In this document: one piece after another, positions 54,549-63,678 of the stretch | How the letters are laid out: the number at the start of each line of letters is the position of its first letter | How positions within the stretch are numbered: position 1 is the first letter of the stretch | Assembly (NCBI GenBank): GCA_964525565.1 | Contig: CAZGHI010000007.1 | Span: 1 to 64,000 of the forward strand | DNA from: OLB6 sp964525565 | GTDB taxonomy: Bacteria; Bacteroidota; Ignavibacteria; Kapaibacteriales; Kapaibacteriaceae | Direction: 5' to 3' | Length of the DNA stretch: 64,000 nucleotides | The notes under the pieces: model-generated | What the model was told of the DNA's origin: nothing | Seen by the model: only the letters and a program-made list of their open reading frames with translations | Databases searched by the model: none | Position numbers and translations under genes: made by a program

Positions 54549-56099
54549 ATGGCTGAAGTACGACCCGATGAGATCAGCGCAATTCTCCGGCGCCAACTGT
54601 CAGGTTACGAAAACGAAACCGATGTTTACGAAGTAGGAACCGTGCTCCAGGTGGGCGATGGTGTGGCCCGCGTGTATGGCTTAACCAAGGTTATGGTCTC
54701 GGAACTGGTGGAATTCCCCAACGATGTCTTTGGGATGGTGCTAAACCTGGAAGAAGACAACGTGGGTGTTGTGCTCTTTGGAGACGATTCGCAGGTGAAG
54801 GAAGGCGATCAAGCCCGACGAACCGGACGTATTGCATCGGTTCCCGTGGGTGAAGCGCTTATTGGAAGAGTCGTTAACCCACTTGGGATTCCTCTCGACG
54901 GAAAGGGGCCAGTTAAAACGGATACCATGCTACCCATAGAGCGCAAAGCGCTGGGCGTTATTGACCGTCAGCCCGTTACAGAACCTCTGCAAACGGGCAT
55001 CAAGGCAATCGACGCACTTATTCCTATAGGGCGTGGACAACGAGAACTTATCATTGGCGATCGGCAAACCGGAAAAACGGTTGTTGCTATTGACACGATC
55101 ATCAATCAGAAGTACACGCACACACCGGAAGCCGCCGAACGCGGTATCAAACCTGTGTACTGCATTTATGTTGCCATCGGTCAAAAAGGCTCTACCGTTG
55201 CTAACGTTCTTGCAACACTCGAGCAACATGGCGCTATGGAGTACACAACCATCGTAACCGCCTCTGCTTCCGATCCTGCGCCACTTCAGTTCATTGCCCC
55301 CTACTGCGGATGCTCAATGGGCGAGTACTACCGCGATAGTGGTCGTCATGCCCTGGTGATTTACGATGACCTATCGAAACAGGCTGCCGCCTACCGTCAG
55401 GTTTCTCTCCTGCTTCGCAGACCACCCGGACGCGAGGCGTATCCTGGCGATGTTTTTTACTTGCATAGTCGCTTGCTCGAACGCGCTGCAAAGCTTCACG
55501 ATAGATTGGGAGGGGGCTCACTAACGGCGCTCCCCATCATTGAAACACAGGCCGGCGACGTTTCGGCGTACATCCCAACCAATGTGATTTCGATTACCGA
55601 TGGCCAGATCTACCTAGAACCAAATTTATTTAACGCTGGTATTCGTCCGGCTCTCAACATTGGCATCTCGGTTTCGCGCGTAGGCGGAAATGCACAGATC
55701 AAAGCCATTAGGAAGGTGGCCGGCCCTCTCAAACTTGAGCTTGCACAGTTCCGCGCTCTGGAAGCATTCGCCAAGTTTGGTTCAGATCTTGACAAGAGCA
55801 CGCAACAGCAACTTCGTCGGGGTGCACGTTTGATGGAAATCATGAAGCAACGACAATACCAACCCGTTGCCGTCGAAGATCAGGTGGTTTCGATTTATGC
55901 TGCTACCAAAGGTCTGATGGATGAGCTTGCTGTTGAAGATGTAAAGAGGTTCGAAACGGAAATGCTGGAATATATTCATACCAGTCACCCAGGTATTATC
56001 GAAGGACTGTCGAAGCAAAAAGCTCTCACTGACGAAATTGTCGCTTCACTCGATGCGGCTCTGGCGTCGTTCATGGAACACTTTATGGCAACTGCATAG
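54549..56099 (+). CDS. atpA: ATP synthase F1 subunit alpha
   Basis: Non-catalytic nucleotide-binding F1 subunit, 516 residues. The P-loop is GDRQTGKTVVAID. Other signatures: DGVARVYGL, IGRVVNPLGIPLDGKGP, and ALNIGISVSRVGGNAQ with the conserved Arg. Length is normal. In most atp operons atpG follows directly; here hldD lies between them. Confidence 0.97.
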   Translation: MAEVRPDEISAILRRQLSGYENETDVYEVGTVLQVGDGVARVYGLTKVMVSELVEFPNDVFGMVLNLEEDNVGVVLFGDDSQVKEGDQARRTGRIASVPVGEALIGRVVNPLGIPLDGKGPVKTDTMLPIERKALGVIDRQPVTEPLQTGIKAIDALIPIGRGQRELIIGDRQTGKTVVAIDTIINQKYTHTPEAAERGIKPVYCIYVAIGQKGSTVANVLATLEQHGAMEYTTIVTASASDPAPLQFIAPYCGCSMGEYYRDSGRHALVIYDDLSKQAAAYRQVSLLLRRPPGREAYPGDVFYLHSRLLERAAKLHDRLGGGSLTALPIIETQAGDVSAYIPTNVISITDGQIYLEPNLFNAGIRPALNIGISVSRVGGNAQIKAIRKVAGPLKLELAQFRALEAFAKFGSDLDKSTQQQLRRGARLMEIMKQRQYQPVAVEDQVVSIYAATKGLMDELAVEDVKRFETEMLEYIHTSHPGIIEGLSKQKALTDEIVASLDAALASFMEHFMATA

Positions 56100-56115
56100 T
56101 TGCACAGTGATACTC

Positions 56116-57105
56116 ATGATTATTCTTACCGGAGGTGCGGGTTTTATCGGGAGTTGCATTCTAGCCGGCTTGAACAAGCAAGGGCATACCGATGTGCTTG
56201 TTGTGGACTCGCTGAGATCTGGCAATAAGTGGAAGAATATCTCCGGCTCGAAGTATCGTGACATCATAAATAAAGATGTGTTCAGACAGTTAATGAAAAC
56301 ATCCTCGTTTGATACGGTTGATGCTGTTATTCATATGGGTGCATGTTCTTCTACTACCTCAACGAACAACGACTACCTCTACGATAACAACTTTAGATTT
56401 TCCGTAGAGGTTGCCGAGTTTGCCTTCCAGCATAATGCACGCTTTATTTATGCAAGCTCTGCTGCTACATATGGCAGCGGACAAAACGGGTTCGACGATT
56501 CTCTGCGTAACCTTCAGCCCCTTAACATGTATGGTTACTCCAAGCATCTGTTCGACGAATGGATTCGGGATAACAACTACGATGTTCGATGTGTTGGGCT
56601 GAAATTCTTTAATGTGTACGGCCCCAACGAATACCACAAGGGTGATCAAGCCAGTATGGTATGGAAATCCTTCGTTCAGGCCAAACAAAGCGGCACAATA
56701 AAGTTGTTTGCATCGAACACAGTAGGCATTGGAAACGGCGAGCAGACCCGTGACTTTGTATATGTTTTTGATGTTGTGCGTTTAACGCTACAACTCATTG
56801 ATCGAGGCGACATTAATGGCATCTATAACCTGGGAACAGGTGTTGCCAATACCTGGAATGCATTGGCGCAAGCTGTAAGCCAAGCCATAGGAAGCAAAGT
56901 CACTATTGAATATATCCCGATGCCGGAAGCGCTGAGTGGTCAGTATCAGAATCACACGCAAGCCAATATGATGCGACTGCACGATGCACTACCAGGTTTG
57001 CACTTCACATCGCTTGAAGACGGGGTCACCGACTACGTACAGAATTATCTCGAGCAACCGTGGCCGTACGAGCCACAGCCAGTAAGAACACGGGAACACA
57101 GTTAA
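56116..57105 (+). CDS. hldD: ADP-L-glycero-D-manno-heptose 6-epimerase
   Basis: SDR-family epimerase of LPS inner-core heptose synthesis. MIILTGGAGFIGSCIL is the NAD(P) motif, VVDSLRSGNKWKNI and HMGACSSTT follow, and NMYGYSKHLFDEW carries the catalytic Tyr and Lys. FFNVYGPNEYHKG is HldD-typical. ATG 56116 is the family start; an upstream extension overlapping atpA is spurious. Length is 329 residues. It sits 16 bases after atpA and 19 before atpG, so it is transcribed within the ATP synthase operon. Confidence 0.93.
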   Translation: MIILTGGAGFIGSCILAGLNKQGHTDVLVVDSLRSGNKWKNISGSKYRDIINKDVFRQLMKTSSFDTVDAVIHMGACSSTTSTNNDYLYDNNFRFSVEVAEFAFQHNARFIYASSAATYGSGQNGFDDSLRNLQPLNMYGYSKHLFDEWIRDNNYDVRCVGLKFFNVYGPNEYHKGDQASMVWKSFVQAKQSGTIKLFASNTVGIGNGEQTRDFVYVFDVVRLTLQLIDRGDINGIYNLGTGVANTWNALAQAVSQAIGSKVTIEYIPMPEALSGQYQNHTQANMMRLHDALPGLHFTSLEDGVTDYVQNYLEQPWPYEPQPVRTREHS

Positions 57106-57124
57106 CACCAGACAGCACGGAATT

Positions 57125-58009
57125 ATGGCAACCTTACGAGAAACCAAGAATAGAATTGTTGCAGTTCGTAACACATCGAAGATTACGCAGGCGATGCGCA
57201 TGGTTGCTGCCGCGAAACTTCGTAGAGCACAAGATGCCATAACTGCCGCGCGACCCTTTGCGCACCAACTGGAAAAAATTCTACGTAACCTGGCATCGGC
57301 GGAAACCGACTTTGTGCATCCCTTCTTCGAGACGCGGAAAACTGTTCAGAACATCGTTCTCGGCGTCTTATCGTCAGACCGCGGTCTGTGCGGAGCATTT
57401 AACGCAAACCTGTTCCGTGCTGTACGGAACAGAGTGTTGCAATTACAGAGCGAACACCCTCATGCGGTAATCCACATTATTGCTATCGGCAGAAAAGCAG
57501 TAGCTCAGTATAATAAGTCAGAGTTCGAAGTTCTGGCCCGATATCCGGAGGCCTTTTTCAGGTTAGACTACAGTACGGCAACATCAATTGCTGAGCAGGC
57601 ATCAGATGCGTTTCTTTCGCACAGAGCCGATCACATAGAGCTTATGTACAATGAGTTTGTTAGCGTTATTAAGCAAGAAATTCGTGTGCTGCCTTTGTTG
57701 CCTATTGTTCCCGTAGAAGAAACGTCGGTGCACAGCGGAACGGCAGTGGACTACATCTTTGAGCCATCCCGTACAGATATTATGGAAGCAATTCTGCCAA
57801 AGTATTTGAACACTCAGGTGTGGCGGGCACTGTTGGATTCAAATGCATCTGAGCAGGCAGCGCGTATGGTGGCCATGGAGAATGCCACAACCAATGCAAA
57901 GGAATTGATAAGTTCCCTACAGCTTGTGTACAACAGAGAACGTCAGGCGGCTATTACCAAGGAAATGCTTGAGATTGTCGGCGGAGCGGAAGCTCTGGCA
58001 GCAAGCTAA
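57125..58009 (+). CDS. atpG: ATP synthase F1 subunit gamma
   Basis: Central rotor shaft, 294 residues. The N-terminal helix RETKNRIVAVRNTSKITQAMRMVAAAKLRRAQ and the C-terminal MENATTNAKELISSLQLVYNRERQAAITKEMLEIVGGAEAL, both split here by ordinary residues, are the conserved coiled coil. LSSDRGLCGAFN marks the Rossmann-like domain. atpD and atpC (beta, epsilon) do not follow, so they lie elsewhere in the genome. The next gene starts on its stop codon. Confidence 0.96.
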   Translation: MATLRETKNRIVAVRNTSKITQAMRMVAAAKLRRAQDAITAARPFAHQLEKILRNLASAETDFVHPFFETRKTVQNIVLGVLSSDRGLCGAFNANLFRAVRNRVLQLQSEHPHAVIHIIAIGRKAVAQYNKSEFEVLARYPEAFFRLDYSTATSIAEQASDAFLSHRADHIELMYNEFVSVIKQEIRVLPLLPIVPVEETSVHSGTAVDYIFEPSRTDIMEAILPKYLNTQVWRALLDSNASEQAARMVAMENATTNAKELISSLQLVYNRERQAAITKEMLEIVGGAEALAAS

Positions 58010-58593
58010 TGTTCTTCACTGTTCGCGCCCTGATTTTATCGGCAGTAACAGTACTTCTGCTTTCGTTACTGTACAATGCCGACCTTGGCGACTTGAATGT
58101 GTATTCAAAGGCCTATCAGGCTCGCATTGGTTTCTATGCTGACCGTATTGATTCGCTCACGAGAATCCGATCATGGAAGCAGCGGATGTTACTTCGGCAT
58201 GTGGCGAATGCGCATATACCACAGTGGATTGCCGAAAACCGACGTCCAACGGACACGATACTCCTCCCCCCCGCTTCCTATGCACAGAAGTATATCAAGG
58301 CCGATGTTGTTTGGACAGATCCGCGGATTTTTACGTATATGGCTGGATTTCAGCCGATAGTGGCCTGGACCGACACTGTTCGAAGGAGAAGCGCAAATAC
58401 GTTCATTGCTCTAGAGCCAATGGCGATAACGCTGGCCAGGCCAAACGGATCGGTAAATATTGACTCATTATTGCAGGAATACGAACGTTCCGAACAGGAA
58501 TCGCAGCGTCTGCGTGGGGGGGGGCGATGCCCGTCTTCGTGGTGGTTCTCGTACTACAGATTCTTGCCGGAACGGGTGTTTTGGCTTCGACCG
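58009..58593 (+). CDS. Hypothetical membrane-anchored protein, running into an assembly gap
   Basis: Unrecognised. One N-terminal hydrophobic helix (ALILSAVTVLLLSLLYN) then a soluble region containing TDTILLPPASYAQKY, DPRIFTYMAGFQP and IDSLLQEYERSE. The frame reaches a G9 run at 58516-58524, after which three frames all remain open to the gap. The natural end is therefore unclear: it may be fused to, or overlap, the next membrane protein. The start ATG 58009 overlaps the atpG stop. Confidence 0.6.
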
Positions 58594-59881
58594 NNNNNNN
58601 NNNNNNNNNNNNNNNNNNNNNNNNNNNNNNNNNNNNNNNNNNNNNNNNNNNNCCGTGCTCTTTTTCTGCATTGATCTATTGCACCTTGGATTCAGCGTTA
58701 CTACACTTCTTACAACAGCAGTGTTTGGTGTTGTTCTTACACATTTACGGATGGGCTACATTCAGCAGTGGTACCGGTGGCTGTTTTCGGATGTTCGTTT
58801 TACGCTGTCCATGTACGATGTTGTCACGCTATCCTACGCACTTTCTACAGCATACTACGTCGTATGGGCAACGTGGTACTGGCCGGTTACGCCGTTTGAT
58901 GCAATGGCAGGTATAGATCTTGTTGCGCGAGAGGCAGTTCAGGAGGGAACGATAGCGAATCGCGTATTCCATGATGCATCGCTACGGGGCTACCTAAGCA
59001 ACCAACCATTCTATGCGCCGTTTGCGATGCTGTTGCAGGTGATGTACAGACTCATGGGATTTATGTACGGTCAGATTTGGCTTGGCATTGTGGCAATTTC
59101 AGCCTCGTGGATGTTTTGGGCTGCCATGCGACAGGTAGTGCACCGTTTTGTTGCAAACACGCTGTGGGTGCTGCTAATCCTAACTCCGGAACTGCTTGGT
59201 TACACATATCTGCTGCAAACAGACTACCTCAATGCGGCATACTTTGCCTCGGGTGTGATACTCCTTTATCTCACTTTCGACAAAGGGTTGGCTTCTGGAT
59301 ACTGGCCAGCAGCACTTCTCTTTGCTGGTGCCTGTTGGTCGCGCACGGAAACAATCATGCTGGTTGGCATAGGTATGGTGTTCACTACTCTTTTGTGGAA
59401 GTCAGAAGTACTAAAAGGAAGAAAGCGAAATGTTCTTCTTGGCACACTTGCAGCATCTGCCATCGTGTTTCTTGCCTGGAACCTTGTATATCTGCAGTGG
59501 TATCTACCCGTACGCCCGGATACTATGAAGGAGCTTGTTGGTTTTTCTATCAGCCGTTTTGCTGAGGTGTCAGTTCAGTTTGTGGCAAACGTTCTTGCTG
59601 ACTACGCTCTGTGGGCGCTTACGTTTATCTTGTTTATTGCCGCGCTTATTTGGAATGTTGTTAGTGCACGAACGCCAGGTTCGTCTTTATTGCTCGTGTG
59701 GATTGGTGCTGTACTTGTTGGATTGGTACTCGTGGGCACAATATTTTCTGCCGCTGTAGTAGAGCAAACACTTCGGCGAGGTGTGTTTAAGCTTGTGCCT
59801 CTAGCCTTTTTGTATGTTGCATCATCACCAACGGTTGTTGCTTTGGGCAACCGCATCAAGGCGTGGGAAGAACGAAGATGA
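58527..59881 (+). CDS. Polytopic membrane protein, GT-C glycosyltransferase-like, with assembly gap
   Basis: From ATG 58527 a membrane helix (MPVFVVVLVLQILAGTGVL) leads into a 59-N gap. After it the frame reads VLFFCIDLLHLGFSVTT and at least nine more hydrophobic segments. The periplasmic stretch DAMAGIDLVAREAVQEG and FHDASLRGYLSNQPFYAPF after the early helices recalls GT-C lipid-linked glycosyltransferases; the exact family is not certain. About 450 residues in all. The stop overlaps the next start (ATGA). Confidence 0.65.
58594..58652. other. Assembly gap, 59 N
   Basis: Unknown bases within or between two membrane-protein genes. The left (ATG 58527) and right frames agree only if the true gap length differs from 59. 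Confidence 0.99.
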
Positions 59882-60726
59882 TGGGCGAAAAACTTCTTTA
59901 CATTCTTGGATCGGCAATTGCAACGCTTGGCATACTGTGGTGTGCCAGTGCATTCGTGTCTCGTTTATTTGTACGCCGCTATATAAATCGTTTGCTTCAT
60001 ACTATTGGTAAACAACAGCTTCCGAACTTCAGTGCAGAACTGGCTGAGCACTTGCCGGTCGCAATTCAGCGGTACATGAACTATGCACTTAAAGAAGGAC
60101 AACCGAATATCCGCTACGCCATACTGAAGCAGCGAGCACGATTCCGCCATGGTGCCCATCGTCCGTGGATGGATGTACGTGCAACGGAATACCTTTCGGG
60201 TATGGAACCTGGTTTCGTGTGGGATGCAGTATTGAAGCATCATCCATTGTGGTGGCGAACGGCTAAACTTGGATACATTCAAGGTCAGGGTAGAGGACAT
60301 ATCAAGTTATTCGGTGCTGTAACCTTAGAAGAGTTCTCTGGTCCGGAAACAAGCACTTCTATGTTGTTTCGGTTTTTAAGCGAACTGGTTTGGCTACCAA
60401 CAGGATTGTTGCCGACACGAACGCTGCGATGGGAACATGTTAACAACAACACAGCGAAGGCACGTATAACCGATGGTACTGTAAGCGTTGAGGCGCTGTT
60501 TCATGTAAATGCCACCGGACAGGTAGAAAGTATAACCACCGAGAGCAAGTATCGAGATACCAAAAGTGGTTTTGAACCCACAAAGTTTACCCTAAAGTGC
60601 AGAAACTACGCCGAGATAGAAGGTGTGATGATTCCCCTGGAGGTTGACTTTGTGTGGAATTTACCTGATGGCGACCTTGAATATGGTCAGTTCAGAATTA
60701 CGGACGTAACCTTCTATTACTCATAA
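59878..60726 (+). CDS. DUF6544/DUF6920-like membrane-anchored protein
   Basis: A 282-residue protein with an N-terminal helix (ILGSAIATLGILWCASAFV). The pattern LPVAIQRYMNYAL, FRHG..RPWMDVRATEYL, PGFVWDA, GQGRGHIKLFGAV, FLSELVWLPTGLLPT and the later AEIEGVMIPLEVDFVWNLPDG is that of a conserved family of unknown function (formerly annotated hypothetical). The beta-rich body is probably extracytoplasmic. ATG 59878 overlaps the preceding stop. No function is known to me. Confidence 0.72.
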   Translation: MMGEKLLYILGSAIATLGILWCASAFVSRLFVRRYINRLLHTIGKQQLPNFSAELAEHLPVAIQRYMNYALKEGQPNIRYAILKQRARFRHGAHRPWMDVRATEYLSGMEPGFVWDAVLKHHPLWWRTAKLGYIQGQGRGHIKLFGAVTLEEFSGPETSTSMLFRFLSELVWLPTGLLPTRTLRWEHVNNNTAKARITDGTVSVEALFHVNATGQVESITTESKYRDTKSGFEPTKFTLKCRNYAEIEGVMIPLEVDFVWNLPDGDLEYGQFRITDVTFYYS

Positions 60727-60752
60727 CTGCTTTTTTGGTGATGTTCTCATAG

Positions 60753-61634
60753 CTATGAAAACAGAGCCTTGGGTACTTCGATAAGTTTTTGAAGAGTTGT
60801 GGTGCGTGCACGACGCAGGAATACATTGTAGTCCTGGCGTTCAATTACGCGTAGAATTTTGCGATAGTTTCTGCTCATCAACCGTACCGTAACTCGTGAA
60901 TCCGCAGAGAGTAAAGGTATTCCGGCGTCAGCATTCGAATAATAGGTATCGGCTAACGCAATCATATCTTTTATTAATTCACGCATGTTCGTGGTAAAAA
61001 CGTTGTGCAGAATGTTCGTCTCAGGAACCCTGTATTTATGAAGAAACTCCTGTGGAATGTAGATGCGGTTTCTTTGAGCATCCTCCTTAACGTCGCGAAG
61101 GATGTTGGTGAGTTGCATAGCAATACCAAGATCAACGGCCGAGCGTAAGGCGCTGGAGTCTGAGTAACCGAAGATTTCGCTTGTCATAAGTCCAACAACC
61201 GATGCAACTTTATAACAGTATTCTCTAAGATGCTCAAACGTGTCGAATCGTGAAACCACTGTGTCCATTAAGACACCGGAGATCAGCTCTTCAGGAAGAC
61301 GACGTGGAATGTGGTACCGCGAGAGCACATCCTCCCATGCTCGCAGCACGTAGTGCGACTCGGACGACTGATTAGGTATTACGTTGTTCGAGTATAACGA
61401 GGCAACATCCGAGTGCCATTGGTTAACTAATTGAACGGCATCGGAAACCGTAAGCCCCTTTTCCTCGATTCCGACATCGACAATATCGTCAACATACCTA
61501 CAAAACGCATACACGGCATAACATGCATTACGCTTTTCCTTCGGAAGGAAGTGAGAAGCAAAGTAAAACGTTTTTGCATGTTTATAGGTGATCCGTTTAC
61601 ATGCATCGAAGGCGGCTACGTACAACTGTTCCAT
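60753..61634 (-). CDS. Squalene/phytoene synthase family protein
   Basis: Head-to-head prenyl condensing enzyme, 293 residues. HAKTFYFASHFLP opens the catalytic domain. The two Asp-rich motifs are CRYVDDIVD and LTNILRDVKED. YCYKVASVVGLM and RNRIYIPQEFL are also conserved. It could make phytoene (C40) or squalene/hydroxysqualene (C30); no desaturase, cyclase or HpnC/E partner is nearby to decide. It is divergent from radA with 37 bases between the starts. Confidence 0.93.
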   Translation of the reverse strand: MEQLYVAAFDACKRITYKHAKTFYFASHFLPKEKRNACYAVYAFCRYVDDIVDVGIEEKGLTVSDAVQLVNQWHSDVASLYSNNVIPNQSSESHYVLRAWEDVLSRYHIPRRLPEELISGVLMDTVVSRFDTFEHLREYCYKVASVVGLMTSEIFGYSDSSALRSAVDLGIAMQLTNILRDVKEDAQRNRIYIPQEFLHKYRVPETNILHNVFTTNMRELIKDMIALADTYYSNADAGIPLLSADSRVTVRLMSRNYRKILRVIERQDYNVFLRRARTTTLQKLIEVPKALFS

Positions 61635-61671
61635 CTTAAGTGCACGAATGTACTAGCTTTGGCTACAGACA

Positions 61672-63012
61672 ATGAAACAAAAAAACTTCTATCGTTGCTC
61701 ATCATGTGGTTACATTACTACAAAGTGGATGGGGCGTTGTCCACAGTGTGGAACATGGGAAAGTCTGATCGAGGAACGTGCCGAACAGAGAGCTTCAGGG
61801 CCTGCGGCTAGAGAGAGTAAAAATAACGCACCATTGTTGTTGGGTTCTGTGAGCAGCTCAGATGCACACAGACTGCCGACGACGATTGCGGAGTTCGATC
61901 GTGTACTGGGCGGTGGATTAGTACACGGTAGTATCATTTTGATTGGCGGCGATCCGGGAATGGGTAAAAGCACCTTGCTGTTGCAAGCATGTGCTGCCAT
62001 CGGACAAAACGGGGATCAGGTTCTGTATGTTACAGGTGAAGAAAGCTTACAACAGATAAGAGAGAGGGCAGACCGTCTTGAGCTGCAGCCGGATGTTATT
62101 CACGTTGCCAGTGAAACCAGTGCAGAAGCCATAGCCTCCATGGTGGTTGCTATGAAGCCGGCACTTGCCATTGTGGACTCCATACAAACGCTGACCACGG
62201 ATATGCTGGAAAGTACAGCCGGCACTGTTGCGCAGGTGCGGGAGTGTGCTGCCCTTTTGGCAAAAGTTGCAAAGGGAACGGGAGTACCGGTGATCCTTAT
62301 TGGTCATGTTACGAAGGATGGTTACCTCGCCGGACCAAAGGTGCTAGAGCACATCGTTGATGCCGTACTACAGTTTGAAGGCGATGGAACGTATTCATAC
62401 AGAGTGCTTCGATCGTTGAAGAATCGTTACGGTTCAACCAATGAAATTGGTCTCTTTGAAATGACAGGCAAGGGCATGCGTGAAGTGTTCAATCCCAGTG
62501 ACGTGCTCATGTCCGGCGCCCACTCCGATCAGCCCGGAACGGCAGTTTCTGCAGTAATGGAAGGCACGCGTCCACTGCTCATTGAAGTCCAGGCCCTGGT
62601 CGCCCCATCCGGCTACGCGAATCCACAACGAGTTACCACTGGTTACGATGGCAGAAGGCTTCAGTTGCTGCTGGCGGTTTTGGAACGTCGGGGGGGGGTG
62701 AGCGTCCGACAAAGTGATGTATTTGTAAATGTTACCGGTGGCATCACCATACAGGATCCTGCATTAGATCTTGCCGTTGCCATGGCAATTGCCTCGAGTA
62801 CAACCGATGTAGCATTGCCCGGTAAAACAGCTTTCATCGGAGAGATCGGACTAACGGGCGAGATACGTCGTGTTGGTCAAATGGATCAACGAGTTAACGA
62901 AGCGCTTCGACTAGGGGTAGAAACCGTGTTCGTGCCGGAGTCCGATAAATATCACCTGCAAAACGTTGTGCAAGTTGCACGTCTGCACGATGTTATAAGT
63001 AGATTCCGTTAG
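61672..63012 (+). CDS. radA: DNA repair protein RadA
   Basis: RecA-like branch-migration helicase, 446 residues. The N-terminal zinc finger has C9/C12 and C23/C26. Walker A is GGDPGMGKST. The RadA-specific KNRYGSTNEIGLF is present. The C-terminal Lon-like domain has VNVTGGITIQDPALDLAVAMA and FIGEIGLTGEIRRV. A G9 run at 62690-62698 lies in frame. Very sure. Confidence 0.97.
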   Translation: MKQKNFYRCSSCGYITTKWMGRCPQCGTWESLIEERAEQRASGPAARESKNNAPLLLGSVSSSDAHRLPTTIAEFDRVLGGGLVHGSIILIGGDPGMGKSTLLLQACAAIGQNGDQVLYVTGEESLQQIRERADRLELQPDVIHVASETSAEAIASMVVAMKPALAIVDSIQTLTTDMLESTAGTVAQVRECAALLAKVAKGTGVPVILIGHVTKDGYLAGPKVLEHIVDAVLQFEGDGTYSYRVLRSLKNRYGSTNEIGLFEMTGKGMREVFNPSDVLMSGAHSDQPGTAVSAVMEGTRPLLIEVQALVAPSGYANPQRVTTGYDGRRLQLLLAVLERRGGVSVRQSDVFVNVTGGITIQDPALDLAVAMAIASSTTDVALPGKTAFIGEIGLTGEIRRVGQMDQRVNEALRLGVETVFVPESDKYHLQNVVQVARLHDVISRFR

Positions 63013-63060
63013 TTTATACGGGAACACAAACTGTTAAAGGCAGTATAAGGAGCACTTGGA

Positions 63061-63678
63061 GTGGGGAAAACGGCATCAATGATATCCGACGAAGAGCTAC
63101 TACGCAGACATCTGAGTGGGGAACACTCGTGTTTGACAGAGCTGATGCGAAGGCATAAGGATTCATTGTTGAATTTTATTTACCGGTTTTTGGGTAACTA
63201 TGACGACGCTGTTGATGTTGCCCAGGAGACTTTTATCAGAGTGCATCGTTTCGGTCACACCTTCCAAGGCGAGGTACGGTTCTCTACGTGGTTGTACTCC
63301 ATAGCGGCCAACCTATCGCGACCTGAACTCAAAAAAAAAAAAAAAAAGTTCGGTACCTCACTAGCGTCGGTTTTTGGCGGAGTGAATGATGAAGATTCAT
63401 GGGACATTCCGGACGAAACCTATCGGCCTGATGAGAGAGTAGATTCTTCTCGGATAGCACAGGAAGTTCAGAAGGCGCTGATGGCAGTGCAGCCAACATT
63501 TCGGGAAGTGGTAATCATGCGCGACATCCAGCACCTCTCGTACGACGAGATTGCTGCCATCACAGGTTTGGAACTGGGTACCGTGAAAAGTCGTATAAAC
63601 CGTGGTCGGGCGCAGTTACAGCAGCGCCTCAGCAATTTGTACAATGAACTGTTCGGCGAACCGGAGGCGACAGAATGA
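63061..63678 (+). CDS. ECF-type RNA polymerase sigma factor
   Basis: A 205-residue sigma-70 family factor. Region 2 includes NYDDAVDVAQETFIRVHRF and FSTWLYSIAANL. Region 4 is HLSYDEIAAITGLELGTVKSRINRGR. The start is GTG 63061 with AAGGAG eight bases upstream. Seventeen A at 63331-63347 encode six lysines just after region 2; a one-base slip would truncate the protein before region 4. The stop overlaps the next gene's ATG, as usual for sigma/anti-sigma pairs. Confidence 0.93.
   Translation: MGKTASMISDEELLRRHLSGEHSCLTELMRRHKDSLLNFIYRFLGNYDDAVDVAQETFIRVHRFGHTFQGEVRFSTWLYSIAANLSRPELKKKKKKFGTSLASVFGGVNDEDSWDIPDETYRPDERVDSSRIAQEVQKALMAVQPTFREVVIMRDIQHLSYDEIAAITGLELGTVKSRINRGRAQLQQRLSNLYNELFGEPEATE
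63331..63347 (+). repeat. A17 homopolymer inside the sigma factor gene
   Basis: Seventeen consecutive A, in frame as five AAA codons and AAG. Long enough for replication or transcription slippage and for sequencing error. Confidence 0.9.
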
